In this document: positions 26,613 to 35,809 of the stretch, piece by piece | How the letters are laid out: each line of letters begins with the position of its first letter | Position numbering within the stretch: position 1 is the stretch's first letter | Source: Desulforamulus ruminis DSM 2154 | GTDB lineage: Bacteria; Bacillota; Desulfotomaculia; Desulfotomaculales; Desulfotomaculaceae | Length of the DNA stretch: 64,000 bases | Assembly (NCBI RefSeq): GCF_000215085.1 | Contig: NC_015589.1 | Location: 3,484,120 to 3,548,119 of the forward strand | Direction: 5' to 3' | Program-made: the position numbers and the translations under genes | The notes under the pieces: model-generated | What the model was told of the DNA's origin: nothing | The model's database searches: none | The model's input: only the letters and a program-made list of their open reading frames with translations

Positions 26613-28232
26613 TTAGAATCTGGGTGCCAGGTGGGCGTAACGGGCTGCCTGTTTTTTCCTTTCTTCCTCCACTCGTTTTTTGCTAAGCAAAAACATTAAC
26701 GGCAGTACTAGGGCGATGATCACCGCACTGACCACGAAGGTATCATCCAAAGCGTTCATAAAGGAGTGCTGAGCCACCTGCCCGTAAAGAATTGACAAAG
26801 CGCCTTGATCGGCGGCTGCTCCGGTGATTCCCTGCCCGGCCAGCAGCCCTTTAATTTGGGCCAGAGCCATGGGGGTCACCGGCGATGCCAAGCTGACCGG
26901 CTCGCTGAGGGTAGCGGTGTGATAAACCTGCCGCTGCATCAAAACATAGGTTAAATAAGCAATGCCAATGGAGCCGGAGATCTGCCGGACGGTATTATTG
27001 AGGGCGGAAGCTCTGCCAACCAGATATTTGGGTATGGTATTCATGCCGGCGGTGGTCAGGGGCATGGTGGCCAGGCCCAAACCCACAGCCCGCAGGGACA
27101 GTACCACCTGCAGGTGCCTGTAGCTGGTATCCAGGCTCAGGGTATGCAGGTAGTAAGTAATCCCTACCACCAGGGACATGCCCACCATACCCAGCCAAAA
27201 GGCTCCGAATTTATCGAACAGTTTGCCGCTGATGGGCATCATAAAACCGGTTACCAGAGCCATGGGCATCATCATCAGACCGGTTTCCATAGGGCTGTAG
27301 CCCAGCAGGTTCTGGGCGTAGATAGGAATCAGAAAAACGGCGGAAAAGAGTCCGATGGTGGCCAGGCAGGTGGCCAGCAAACTGGCGGACAATACCGGAT
27401 TGCTTAAAAGGCGGATGTCAATTAAAGGATTTGAGGCCTCCAGCTCCCATAAAATAAAGAGCAGCAGGGTAAAAAAGGATATAATCAGCAGCGTTACAAT
27501 GTATTGAGAGGTCCAGCCTTTGTCTTGTCCCTCGCTGAGAGCCAGCAGCAGGGTGAAGCAGCCGATGCTGCTAAAAAAAACTCCGGGCAGGTCCGGCTTT
27601 AAATCCTTTTGTACCGGCGTTTCCTCCAGATAAGACAGGGAAAGCATGATGGCGGCAATACCAATGGGAATATTAATGGTAAAAATCCAGTGCCAACTGA
27701 AATGGTCCACCAGATAACCCCCCAGGGTGGGTCCCACAGCCGGGGCCATGATGGCCGCAATCCCCCAGATACCCAGGGCCATGCCAATTTTTTTCCGGGG
27801 AATAATCCGGTAAATCATGGCCATGCTGACAGGAATAATCATTCCACCCCCCAGAGCCTGGATCACCCGGAAGACGGTCAGGGATTGGGTGCTCCAGGCC
27901 AGGCCGCAGAGGAGCGATCCCAGGGTAAAGGCAGCCACCGACCAGATATACATGCGCTTATTGCCAAAGCGATCCCCCAGATAGCCGGTGATGGGCACCA
28001 CTACGCCGGAGGTAAGCATATAACCGGTTAATATCCACTGGATTTCATCGGCGGAAGAGCCAAAGAGGGTCATAAAACGCGGCAAGGCCACATTTACAAT
28101 ACTGCTGTCCAAGATAGCCATAAAGGCCCCAATCACCAGAATCATTAGGGGCCCCCAGGGTATACCCCTTTCAGGCCCGGTTTCCCCGGAACTCTTTTGG
28201 TCCCCGGGGGAAGGAGGCAGTTCTCTGGTCAC
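26613..28232 (-). CDS. DHA2-family MFS drug exporter (EmrB/QacA type)
   Basis: A 539-aa proton-driven exporter with 14 predicted membrane helices. DHA2 signatures are present: ILDSSIVNVALPRFM in helix 1, GDRFGNKRMYIWS after helix 2, and RVIQALGGGMIIPVSMAMIYRIIPRKK in helix 4. In Gram-positives with an adaptor it exports toxic compounds. GTG start after GGAGGTGGCAAA. It is the last gene of an operon with two adaptor proteins upstream. The end of the gene shows a weak GGCACC/GGTGCC hairpin without a T run. Confidence 0.92.
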   Translation of the reverse strand: MTRELPPSPGDQKSSGETGPERGIPWGPLMILVIGAFMAILDSSIVNVALPRFMTLFGSSADEIQWILTGYMLTSGVVVPITGYLGDRFGNKRMYIWSVAAFTLGSLLCGLAWSTQSLTVFRVIQALGGGMIIPVSMAMIYRIIPRKKIGMALGIWGIAAIMAPAVGPTLGGYLVDHFSWHWIFTINIPIGIAAIMLSLSYLEETPVQKDLKPDLPGVFFSSIGCFTLLLALSEGQDKGWTSQYIVTLLIISFFTLLLFILWELEASNPLIDIRLLSNPVLSASLLATCLATIGLFSAVFLIPIYAQNLLGYSPMETGLMMMPMALVTGFMMPISGKLFDKFGAFWLGMVGMSLVVGITYYLHTLSLDTSYRHLQVVLSLRAVGLGLATMPLTTAGMNTIPKYLVGRASALNNTVRQISGSIGIAYLTYVLMQRQVYHTATLSEPVSLASPVTPMALAQIKGLLAGQGITGAAADQGALSILYGQVAQHSFMNALDDTFVVSAVIIALVLPLMFLLSKKRVEEERKKQAARYAHLAPRF

Positions 28233-28243
28233 TTTGCCACCTC

Positions 28244-28897
28244 CTATTTTATGTGAATTTTCACTACAGCGCTCATGCCGGGGCGCAAATGCTGGTTATA
28301 ATAGTCCTCAATGCTGATTTTAACCGGAATTCTTTGGGTAATTTTGGTGAAAGAGTTTCCGCTACTTTGCTGGGGCAGCAGGGAAAATACCGAGTTGGCG
28401 GCATCCCCGATGGAGAGGACTTCACCCCGAAAAGTAACCTTGGGAATGCCGTCAATGGTATACTCCACCGCCTGGCCTACTTTTACCTTGGCCAACAGGT
28501 TTTCCTCAATATTGGCTGTAACGTGCAAACGATTTAAATCGGCCATCATCACCACCGGAGAGCCCGGGGAAGCGATTTCTCCCACATGGCCGATCTTTTT
28601 AATTACCGTGCCGCTGATGGGCGCTTTAATCATGGCTAAATCCAGATTGCTGCCGGGAGTCAGGGTTACATCGGACAAACGCCCAATAAAGTCATTCTCC
28701 TGCAAGTTCTGATTTTCTTCTACCGGCAACTCTACAATGCGGCCGGAGACCTGGGGACTAACCTTAATAATATCTCCATCGATCCTGGCATCTTCCGTAC
28801 TGACAAAATGGGTACTTTCATACCAGTAATAAAAGGATACCGCTCCCAGGATAACCACCATAGCAGCCAGAACCAAATAAATTCTTGTCTTTTTCAT
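28244..28897 (-). CDS. EmrA/HlyD-family adaptor protein
   Basis: A 217-aa membrane-fusion protein for the MFS exporter encoded next. One N-terminal membrane helix (IYLVLAAMVVILGAVSFYYW) is followed by a lipoyl-like domain (STEDARIDGDIIKVSPQVSGRIVELPVEENQ) and a beta-barrel (VGQAVEYTIDGIPKVTFRGEVLSIG). It is shorter than EmrA because the long coiled-coil hairpin is nearly absent, fitting a cell with no outer membrane. GGAGG precedes the ATG; 11 bases separate it from the exporter gene. Confidence 0.88.
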   Translation of the reverse strand: MKKTRIYLVLAAMVVILGAVSFYYWYESTHFVSTEDARIDGDIIKVSPQVSGRIVELPVEENQNLQENDFIGRLSDVTLTPGSNLDLAMIKAPISGTVIKKIGHVGEIASPGSPVVMMADLNRLHVTANIEENLLAKVKVGQAVEYTIDGIPKVTFRGEVLSIGDAANSVFSLLPQQSSGNSFTKITQRIPVKISIEDYYNQHLRPGMSAVVKIHIK

Positions 28898-28915
28898 GGG
28901 TGACCTCCGTGCATT

Positions 28916-29761
28916 TTATTTCACCGTTACCTCGGCAAACATTCCGGGTTTAAGAATATGGTCGGTATTGTCAACCTGAATCTTCACCGGGTAAGCTTTG
29001 GTCTGGGGGTCTGCCGCCAGGGCAATATTGGCAATTTTTCCGGTCAAGGGTTTTTCCGAAACGGCAGTGACTTTTACTTGAACTTCCTGACCCGCCTTGA
29101 TGCGGTTTATCTGCTCTTCCGTAATGCTGGCCCGGATAACCACTTGATTTAAATTTACCAGGGACAATAGGGTTGTTTGGGTGCCGGCCAGTTCTCCGGG
29201 GTTGATATTTCTGGCTGTAATGATTCCGTTAAAGGGCGCCTTTATGAGCATGTCGTTGTAGCTTACCTGAGCTCTTTTTAAGTTGGCCTGGGCGGAAGCC
29301 ATTCCGGCCTCGGCTTTTTTGAGGTTTCCTTCATAGTTATTTTCAAAATCCGCTTGTGCAATGGCCTGGGAATCGTATAATTCCTTACCCCGCTCATAAT
29401 TGCTTAAGGCCAGATCATAGGCCACCTGGGCCGTCTGCAGGGCTGCTTTACTCACCTCAATATCCGCTGCCTTGTCTTCAGCCGATAAGGTAATTAAAAC
29501 CTGTCCGGCTTTCACAGTGCTGCCAATATCCACCGATACCGTTTCCACCTTGCCGGCTATTTTACTGACTAAATTGGCCGATTGTACCGCTTCCACTTTA
29601 CCGGTTAAAGTAATGGTCTTTGAGGAATCTCCACGGGTGGGGGTGGCTGCTTCCGTTGATTTTGGCTTAACCGATGACTTCAGTTGATCTTCCGCTGCCC
29701 CGCAACCGTTCATAAATATAAGAAATAAGAACAAAAAACCCACCCACAATGTTTTTTTCAC
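28916..29761 (-). CDS. RND/HlyD-type periplasmic adaptor lipoprotein
   Basis: A 281-aa adaptor subunit. The N-terminal signal ends in the lipobox FMNGC, so it should be a lipoprotein. It has the usual order: lipoyl domain half (GKVETVSVDIGSTVKAGQVLITL), helical hairpin (about 110-170), second lipoyl half (MLIKAPFNGIITARNINPGELAG), and beta-barrel (IKAGQEVQVKVTAVSEKPLTGKI). GTG start with GGGGGC upstream. It is first in the efflux operon, 18 bases before the second adaptor. Two different adaptors for one MFS pump is uncommon. Confidence 0.88.
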   Translation of the reverse strand: MKKTLWVGFLFLFLIFMNGCGAAEDQLKSSVKPKSTEAATPTRGDSSKTITLTGKVEAVQSANLVSKIAGKVETVSVDIGSTVKAGQVLITLSAEDKAADIEVSKAALQTAQVAYDLALSNYERGKELYDSQAIAQADFENNYEGNLKKAEAGMASAQANLKRAQVSYNDMLIKAPFNGIITARNINPGELAGTQTTLLSLVNLNQVVIRASITEEQINRIKAGQEVQVKVTAVSEKPLTGKIANIALAADPQTKAYPVKIQVDNTDHILKPGMFAEVTVK

Positions 29762-29883
29762 TTTTAATGCCCCCTGTTCAATGAGTACTTTAACATTGCA
29801 ATTCTACTACTATTCGCTAAATAACTCCCTCTTCCTTCAAGCCGAAAAAAAATCATCAGCCTACAAATTAAAATTTAGAAACA

Positions 29884-29912
29884 TAAAAAAACCGCCCTTT
29901 TGGCGGATTTAT
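29884..29912 (-). terminator. Intrinsic terminator
   Basis: CCGCC-aaaag-GGCGG on the minus strand followed by seven T, 9 bases after the PAS-GGDEF-HD-GYP gene. Confidence 0.85.
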
Positions 29913-29920
29913 ACAGAGCT

Positions 29921-31729
29921 TTAGAGATTATCTGATCCTCCCTTTAAATTCATAATTTCCAGATACAAGATGAAGAGCGAAACCAGTTTGGGGTCAAACT
30001 GCGTCCCGGAGCAACGGTTTAGTTCTCTGATGGCCTCCTGGTGGGACATGGCCCTGCGGTAAGGCCGCTCATTGGTCATGGACTCATAAGCATCCACAAT
30101 GCCTAAAATACGGGACTCCAGCGGTATTTCTTCCTCCTTCAGCCCCAGGGGATAACCCTTGCCGTTCCACCATTCATGGTGTTTCAGGATACAATCGGCA
30201 ATGGGCATTAATTCCGGTACCGACAGGGCAATACGATGGCCAATTTCCGAATGGCGGTGTATCATCATCCGCTCTTCCGGTTCCAGACTTCCCTGCTTAA
30301 AGAGGATATGGTCCGGAACACCCACCTTCCCAATATCATGAAATTGGGCCAGCAAACGAAGATTTCTTACACTCCATTCCGGCAGCCCCATATAGGAAGC
30401 CAGCCCCTCCACCATCTGCTGCATGCGCAGAGCGTGCCCGTCACTGATAAAATCCCGGCCCTCCAAAGCCTTCTTTAAGGTTTGTACAATGGCATTTCGG
30501 GCACTCTGGCCATGATGGAGCTTTTGACGGTACATGTAATTATCCGCTTCCCGGTAAAGATCCGTCATGCTCTTATTTTGTCTCTTTTTAAGCGCATACC
30601 CCATGGATAGGCTCAAGGGAAGCTCCGGATTGACATTATTATAAGCGGCAACCGCCTGCTGTATCCGTTGAGCAACCCGTTGAACGCCCTCCTGATCCGT
30701 GGCGGGAAATAAGATCGAAAATTCATCCCCACCAATCCGGGCGACAATTTGACCGGGTTCTATCCCTGCGGTAATGACCTTGGCTGCGGCAATTAGCAAT
30801 TCATCGCCGCTTTCATGGCCCAGGGTGTCGTTAATTAGTTTAAGACCGTCCACATCACAAATTAAAACACCCGCCTGGTCGTCTCCTTCCAGCCAAGTCA
30901 TGGCCTGCTGAAAGTATCTGCGGTTATAAAGCCCGGTTACCGGATCGTGCAGGCTGAGATATTTAAGCTGCTCTTCGTTCTTCCTTCGCTCGGTAATATC
31001 TTCCGCCAACACCATGCAACCCGTTACTTTTTCTTCTTTGATAATGGGTGACACATTAATCTTTACATTGCGGTGACTGCCATCCTTGTGCAGCACGATA
31101 GTTTCATAATTTTCTGACTCTATATACTCCAACCGGGCTTTGATTCGTTCACGAATGCTGTTTTTGTAGGCTTCAGGTACGAATTCGCAAACATGCTTAC
31201 CCAAGAGTTCTTCTGCTTGGTATCCGATATTGGGCAGGGTCTTCTTATTGATAAAGTTAATTTCTCCTTTTGTATTATAGGTGAAAAAAACTTCATTCAT
31301 ATTTTCAATTAAATTATTCAGGTAAGTCACCCGGGCTTTCAGCCGGCTCTTATTTTTCTGAAGCTTTTGTTCCGCCTTTTTTTGTTCCGTTATATCCATC
31401 CATTGGACCAGTATAGCCGGGCGGCCCTGAAAGGTAATCCTGGTAAAAAAACCCCGCACCGTTCTTTCCTCTTCTTGTCGATTCCTAGCTCTAAACTCAT
31501 ATTGTGTTGATGCTGTTTCAGCTTCCAGCAGTTCCCTGTGAATTTTTATAATTTGCTCCCGATCCTCAGGATAAATCAGCTCGTCCGTTGGCATAGCCGA
31601 AAGTTCTTCCCTGGAAAACCCCGTCAATTCAACCATTTTGGGGTTGACCAGCTTAAAAGCATGATCCTGGTAAACATAGATGGGAAGAGGAGAAGAATCA
31701 AAAATTACTTCGTAATGACTGTCAGGCAT
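29921..31729 (-). CDS. PAS-PAS-GGDEF-HD-GYP c-di-GMP signalling protein
   Basis: A 602-aa cytoplasmic protein with no membrane segment. Two PAS domains (about 5-125 and 130-250) precede a GGDEF cyclase domain (about 255-400; active motif ARIGGDEFSILF intact) and a C-terminal HD-GYP phosphodiesterase domain (about 415-590; AQFHDIGKVGVPD, KHHEWWNGKGYPLGL). Both catalytic motifs look intact, so it may both make and degrade c-di-GMP, switched by its PAS ligand. GTAGGGAGAACCC precedes the ATG. Single-gene unit. Confidence 0.93.
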   Translation of the reverse strand: MPDSHYEVIFDSSPLPIYVYQDHAFKLVNPKMVELTGFSREELSAMPTDELIYPEDREQIIKIHRELLEAETASTQYEFRARNRQEEERTVRGFFTRITFQGRPAILVQWMDITEQKKAEQKLQKNKSRLKARVTYLNNLIENMNEVFFTYNTKGEINFINKKTLPNIGYQAEELLGKHVCEFVPEAYKNSIRERIKARLEYIESENYETIVLHKDGSHRNVKINVSPIIKEEKVTGCMVLAEDITERRKNEEQLKYLSLHDPVTGLYNRRYFQQAMTWLEGDDQAGVLICDVDGLKLINDTLGHESGDELLIAAAKVITAGIEPGQIVARIGGDEFSILFPATDQEGVQRVAQRIQQAVAAYNNVNPELPLSLSMGYALKKRQNKSMTDLYREADNYMYRQKLHHGQSARNAIVQTLKKALEGRDFISDGHALRMQQMVEGLASYMGLPEWSVRNLRLLAQFHDIGKVGVPDHILFKQGSLEPEERMMIHRHSEIGHRIALSVPELMPIADCILKHHEWWNGKGYPLGLKEEEIPLESRILGIVDAYESMTNERPYRRAMSHQEAIRELNRCSGTQFDPKLVSLFILYLEIMNLKGGSDNL

Positions 31730-32108
31730 GGGTTCTCCCTACTTTCACAGGTCTGAAACAGTAAATTTAGGCTATAAAAACAAGCTATATTGCTGTAATT
31801 GTATTGAAATATTTTGTTAATATGCTAAAAATATATATCTAATAGCTTAGAATATTACAAAAAAAGTAAATTGACAAGGGAAGCTATGGATTTAATGTTA
31901 ATTTTAATACTTCACCAACCCGGATCCGGGGAAGTGCGGTATGGCGAAACCTGAAAGATATGACAAAAAGTATCCACTTCTCATAAAATCTTCTGCCCCC
32001 TGGGGATAACTTTTTTATGCTAGGTAGTTGCAATCATTAAAGGAATTTGTTACTTTTGTGACAAACTTAAAGGTCAGTTAAAACGCAATATAAAAGGAGT
32101 GACCCATT
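31730..32108 (+). other. 379-base non-coding stretch before the RDD gene
   Basis: No gene is seen. It contains a perfect palindrome CCCGGATCCGGG (31919-31930), a TTGACA box at 31871, and the inverted repeat GCCCCC/GGGG near 31995. It may include an RNA leader for the RDD gene, but no known riboswitch core could be matched by eye. Confidence 0.3.
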
Positions 32109-32594
32109 ATGACTGAAATAAACCATGCCGCGCCCTTTGAACGCCTGATCGCCAGGATTATTGACAAGGTTGTCATCACACTTCCGGTTTTCCTGTGGTT
32201 TTCCGGTGAGCAACAAACCATGGAAGCCATTGGAGGAGGAATTTTGCTTGTTACCATTGTTTTGCTGAACTATTATTGGGATGGGCAAACCGTGGGCAAA
32301 AGAGTGATGAATATCCGCATTCATTCTTCTACCGGCGGCAAGCTGAACATGCTCCACTATCTCTGGCGGGAATTCGCCTTTACCCTCTATCCTTTCTATG
32401 TTTATTGGTTAAGCAACTCGGTATTTCGCTTCGGCTGGATGATTTGGATGTTAACCACCATCATCCTGGTTCTGATGTATGGCCGCGGCATCCACGACTT
32501 TTTAAGCGGAACGGTGGTGGTAAGAACCGAGGCCCATGCCATTCACCGGAAACCCCGGGAAAAGAATCAGCCTGTAGGTACCACGGTAAAATAA
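32109..32594 (+). CDS. RDD family membrane protein
   Basis: A 161-aa integral membrane protein. The family starts with FERLIARIIDKVV (RxxDxx in the first helix) and has the second conserved block GQTVGKRVMNIRI followed by YLWREFAF. About four membrane helices. Function is unclear; some RDD proteins are linked to ion transport. AAAGGAGTGACCC precedes the ATG. A strong terminator follows. Confidence 0.85.
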   Translation: MTEINHAAPFERLIARIIDKVVITLPVFLWFSGEQQTMEAIGGGILLVTIVLLNYYWDGQTVGKRVMNIRIHSSTGGKLNMLHYLWREFAFTLYPFYVYWLSNSVFRFGWMIWMLTTIILVLMYGRGIHDFLSGTVVVRTEAHAIHRKPREKNQPVGTTVK

Positions 32595-32613
32595 GGTGCA
32601 GAGAAGAAAATAA

Positions 32614-32657
32614 GACAGCCCTTCCTCGGTTTAATAAACCAGGGAAGGGCTGTTTTA
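32614..32657. terminator. Bidirectional intrinsic terminator
   Basis: ACAGCCCTTCC and GGAAGGGCTGT form an 11-bp stem with T/A runs on both sides, between the RDD gene and the convergent YaaR gene. Confidence 0.9.
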
Positions 32658-32666
32658 GACTGGGCA

Positions 32667-33110
32667 CTAACTGAAAACATCAATAATTAATCCGGCAATT
32701 TTATCCACCTCGGCTACAATATCAATATTTCCTTTTTCCTGGGCCAGCAGCCTTTGGGTCAGTTCTTCCACTTCCTGATTAATAATCTCCACTCTGGTGT
32801 AAACAGTACTGTAGTTTACACTGCGGTCATGCCGTAATTTATGAAAATTTCTCAATACGTAGGTTAAATATTCTTTAACCAAACCCTTGTATTCTTTAAT
32901 GTTTTGCTCGGTGGCCGCAGACTTTAATTTATTGCCGGCGGCTTTTATTTTTTCCACCATTTCCATCAATTCTTTCTGGGTATGGTCCCGGTCCGCAGTA
33001 TCCAGGGAACTGGAAAAAGTTTTTTTCACTTTTGCCCCTTCTGTTCCGGCAGAGGACATCCTTAGACGGGATGAGTTTTTATTTTGACCGGTGATGGTAG
33101 AAATTTTCAC
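32667..33110 (-). CDS. YaaR family (DUF327) protein
   Basis: A 147-aa helical cytoplasmic protein. The family's C-terminal pattern is clear: YKGLVKEYLTYVLRNFHKLRHDRSVNYSTVYTRVEIINQEVEELTQRLL. Its role is unknown; in bacilli yaaR lies in a cluster near tmk and holB, but here it is alone. The GTG at 33110 has an AGGTG upstream and is preferred over a TTG at 33131. Confidence 0.85.
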   Translation of the reverse strand: MKISTITGQNKNSSRLRMSSAGTEGAKVKKTFSSSLDTADRDHTQKELMEMVEKIKAAGNKLKSAATEQNIKEYKGLVKEYLTYVLRNFHKLRHDRSVNYSTVYTRVEIINQEVEELTQRLLAQEKGNIDIVAEVDKIAGLIIDVFS

Positions 33111-33316
33111 AAATAGCACCTGTCTTTCCAAAAGAAGTTAAAGATATAATTCGCTAAAAATTCCTTATTTCCTCTTCTCCGTTAAAAACAGGTATTATTT
33201 TACTTATACTGCTTATTCCGGGTATAAAAAACTTCTTGTAGTGACAACTTTTTGTTGGACATTATTTAATTTTTTTGATAAATTAGTTAGCAAGGTTAGT
33301 ATAAGGAGGGACAAAA

Positions 33317-33862
33317 ATGGCTTACATTGTTCCAATTAACACAAGAGAAGACATTTTCCCACAGTACTTAAACACACCCATCAGTGACTTAATTGAATAT
33401 CACAACTTTGACAAGCCTAACGACATAAAATACGATCATGCTAAAATCTTAGTTGCAATGTGCATGGATAACCGCAAACGTCTGAATATACCTGAAAAAT
33501 TTGCTTATATTATCCGAACCGGCGCCGGAAATTTGCGCACCTCTGAATTCAAAGTTTCCTATGCCGTCGCTGTGGGCGGCGTCCGGGCCATTGCCCTGAT
33601 TGGCCACAATAATTGTGGGATGGCCAATCTAAACGCCAAGGAAGAAAAGTTTATTAATGGGTTGGTTGATGTAGGTTGGGACAGAAAAGCCGCGGAAGAC
33701 CATTTTTATCATTTTGCCCCCATGTTTGAGATCGGTAATGAACTGGACTTTGTTCTGGCAGAGGCCAGGCGATTGCGACAACGGTATCCTCGGGTTTTGG
33801 TGGCCCCCTTAATGTATCAACTGGAAGATAACCGGCTTTACTTACTGGAAAACGACCAATAA
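33317..33862 (+). CDS. Beta-type carbonic anhydrase
   Basis: A 181-aa Zn enzyme family member for CO2/bicarbonate interconversion. The two zinc-ligand motifs are visible: MCMDNRKR (C-x-D-x-R) at about 49 and GHNNCG (H-x-x-C) at about 96. The first ligand is normally followed by SDSR; MDNR here is a variant. AAGGAGGGAC precedes the ATG. Stands alone between convergent genes. Confidence 0.82.
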   Translation: MAYIVPINTREDIFPQYLNTPISDLIEYHNFDKPNDIKYDHAKILVAMCMDNRKRLNIPEKFAYIIRTGAGNLRTSEFKVSYAVAVGGVRAIALIGHNNCGMANLNAKEEKFINGLVDVGWDRKAAEDHFYHFAPMFEIGNELDFVLAEARRLRQRYPRVLVAPLMYQLEDNRLYLLENDQ

Positions 33863-33917
33863 TGTAAGCTACCCGGCTAAGAGGACAAGGCATCCGCCTT
33901 GTTCTCTTTTCTAATGA

Positions 33918-34583
33918 TTACGCACTTTCTTTTTCCAGTGCCAGGGAGGATCTTCTGTTCCCCACTACCAGAATCAGCAGCAGCAGGATACCGGGTACCA
34001 ATAGGTCCGCCATTGGTATATGAGCCAAGCCTTTCTGAATCATTGGATCATGTACCATCATACTCCCGGAGGTCCAGGCTAAGATGCCCGCTCCCACCAA
34101 GCTCACCACTGGGTATCGGTCCATTAACTTTAACACCAGACCGCTGCCCCAGACGATAATAGGTATACTAATGGCTAAACCCAGCACAACCAGGACGATG
34201 TTCCCATGGGCTGCACCGGCAATGGCCACCACGTTGTCAACGCCCATGGCAATATCGGCAATGATAATAGTTTTAATCGCATCCCAGAGATTACAGCCGG
34301 ATTTTACATTGACTTGGCAGGGCTCCTGTTTTAGCAGTTTAAAAGCAATCCACAGCAATACCAACCCGCCAACAAATTGCAGCAGGGGTATTTTCAGCAG
34401 TTCCAGGGCCACAAAGGTCAGCGCCACCCTTACCGCCACCGCCCCCGCAGTTCCCCATAGGATAGCCTTTTTCCGTTGGGCAGGGGGCAGGTTCTTACTG
34501 GCCATGGCAATGATGATGGCGTTGTCTCCGCCCAGAACAATATCCAGGCAGATAATTGAGAGAAGGCCCACTACAAATTCCAT
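33918..34583 (-). CDS. TerC family membrane protein, probable Mn exporter
   Basis: A 221-aa protein of the TerC/YjbE group with about seven membrane helices. Conserved metal-site motifs occur twice: LDIVLGGDNAIIIAMA in helix 1 and ADIAMGVDNVVAIAGAA in helix 4. AAGGAGGAATAAA precedes the ATG at 34583. A yybP-ykoY riboswitch directly upstream indicates Mn-induced expression, which fits Mn efflux or metalation of exported enzymes. Confidence 0.9.
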   Translation of the reverse strand: MEFVVGLLSIICLDIVLGGDNAIIIAMASKNLPPAQRKKAILWGTAGAVAVRVALTFVALELLKIPLLQFVGGLVLLWIAFKLLKQEPCQVNVKSGCNLWDAIKTIIIADIAMGVDNVVAIAGAAHGNIVLVVLGLAISIPIIVWGSGLVLKLMDRYPVVSLVGAGILAWTSGSMMVHDPMIQKGLAHIPMADLLVPGILLLLILVVGNRRSSLALEKESA

Positions 34584-34604
34584 TTTATTCCTCCTTTTTA
34601 ACAC

Positions 34605-34718
34605 AAAAATAGACCTTGCCCGTGTTGGACAAGGTCTTGCTAACTTAACGTCCTTCAAGGCCGAGAGCGTTATGCTCCGAAGTGACGACCCTGAGGTTAA
34701 AGCTACTCCCCTTGAAAT
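34605..34718 (-). ncRNA. yybP-ykoY manganese riboswitch
   Basis: The minus strand shows the aptamer's conserved pieces: GGGGAGTAGC near the 5' side, GGGTCGTCA, a central stem with GGCCTTG, and a 3' GCAAGACCTTG. A terminator hairpin (AGACCTTG...CAAGGTCT then ATTTTT, 34605-34636) overlaps the 3' side, so Mn binding should prevent termination. It precedes the terC-like gene, a usual target. Confidence 0.88.
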
Positions 34719-34844
34719 TAATGTAATTTTATCATTTCCTTGTTCATAATTCAATAATCATTTTAAAAAATTCTTTTGTTTAAATTTAACAAAGATTAGA
34801 CAACCTAAAGGAGAAGAAAGCCTATATCACAGGGAGGTATAAAA

Positions 34845-35285
34845 ATGACGCAATCACTGAAGGACATCATGACCCAAAACGTCGCCACCATTGGCCCGGA
34901 CCAATCCGCCCAGGAGGCAGCCCGGCTAATGAGTCAACACAACGTGGGATCCATCCCTGTTGTTGAAAACGGCAAATGTGTGGGCATGATTACAGACAGG
35001 GACATTACTCTCCGGATAACATCTCAGGGACTGGACCCTCAATCCACCCAGGTGCAATCTATTATGACCACCGATGTAGTAACAGGAGCCCCTGAGATGG
35101 ATGTCCACCAAGCCGCCAATTTGATGGCAGAGCGTCAAATTCGCCGGCTGCCGGTGGTGGAAAACGGTCAGGTTACCGGGATGGTGGCTCTGGGCGACCT
35201 GGCGACAACGGATATTTACCAAAATGAGGCCGGCCAGGCCCTGTCCGGAATATCCACGCCTTCCCAACCCGGAAATCTATCTTAA
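34845..35285 (+). CDS. Tandem CBS-domain protein
   Basis: A 146-aa protein made only of two CBS motifs (about 5-60 and 70-128), each with the V..I...Q...EA..LM pattern and GMITDRDI or GMVALGDL ends. CBS pairs bind adenine nucleotides and act as energy sensors; stand-alone ones have no fixed partner. AGGGAGG precedes the ATG and a terminator follows. Confidence 0.9.
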   Translation: MTQSLKDIMTQNVATIGPDQSAQEAARLMSQHNVGSIPVVENGKCVGMITDRDITLRITSQGLDPQSTQVQSIMTTDVVTGAPEMDVHQAANLMAERQIRRLPVVENGQVTGMVALGDLATTDIYQNEAGQALSGISTPSQPGNLS

Positions 35286-35291
35286 ATTTAG

Positions 35292-35324
35292 AACAGCCCT
35301 CTGCCAAGGCAGAGGGCTGTTTTA
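35292..35324. terminator. Bidirectional intrinsic terminator
   Basis: AACAGCCCTCTGC-caag-GCAGAGGGCTGTT, a 13-bp perfect stem followed by TT, between convergent genes. Confidence 0.9.
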
Positions 35325-35331
35325 CACTGAT

Positions 35332-35631
35332 TTAGTAACGGCTGTTTCTGGAGAAGCAATCCCGGCAATAAACCGGACGATCGCCACTGGGACGGAAAGG
35401 TACTTCGGTTTCTACGCCACATGCGGCACAGGTAGCGGGGTACATTTCTCTTTGCGGGCGGGCGCTGCGACCAAAACCGCCGTTATTTCTTTGCTTGCGG
35501 GCTGCTCTGCATTGAGGGCAACGTCCGGGTTCGTTGGCGAAACCCTTTTCAGCGTAAAATTCTTGCTCGGAAGCAGAGAAAGTGAAGTCGGTCCCGCAAT
35601 CGCGGCAGGTCAAAGTTTTGTCTTGATACAT
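35332..35631 (-). CDS. Zinc-ribbon protein (CxxC-CxxC type)
   Basis: A 99-aa protein with two zinc ribbons: CRDCGTDFTFSASEQEFYAEKGF..PGRCPQCR at the N-terminus (zinc-ribbon type often annotated as zf-trcl) and CAACGVETEVPFRPSGDRPVYCRDCF at the C-terminus. The linker is basic and Gly-rich (RKQRNNGGFGRSARPQ), so RNA or DNA binding is possible. The ATG at 35631 follows GAGGAGGATTTCC. Confidence 0.85.
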   Translation of the reverse strand: MYQDKTLTCRDCGTDFTFSASEQEFYAEKGFANEPGRCPQCRAARKQRNNGGFGRSARPQREMYPATCAACGVETEVPFRPSGDRPVYCRDCFSRNSRY

Positions 35632-35809
35632 GGAAATCCTCCTCATAATAGGTTTGCCCAAAATGGTTTAGGGGATTCACTTATCTTTACCTCCCTTACC
35701 ATTAAAAAGCAAATGAGAAGGATAAATGAACTGGACCTCACTAGACCTTAAACTTGAGCTTTGATTTATTTTACCCCTTCTTGGAAAGAAAGTAAAACAT
35801 TTTTCAACT

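Noticed and set aside
31870-32060. Possible c-di-GMP riboswitch before the RDD gene
   Set aside because: Some pieces (cgaaacctgaaag, gctaggtagttgc) recall the class I aptamer, but the GCAAACC and GACGCAAAGC cores are absent and the stems do not form.
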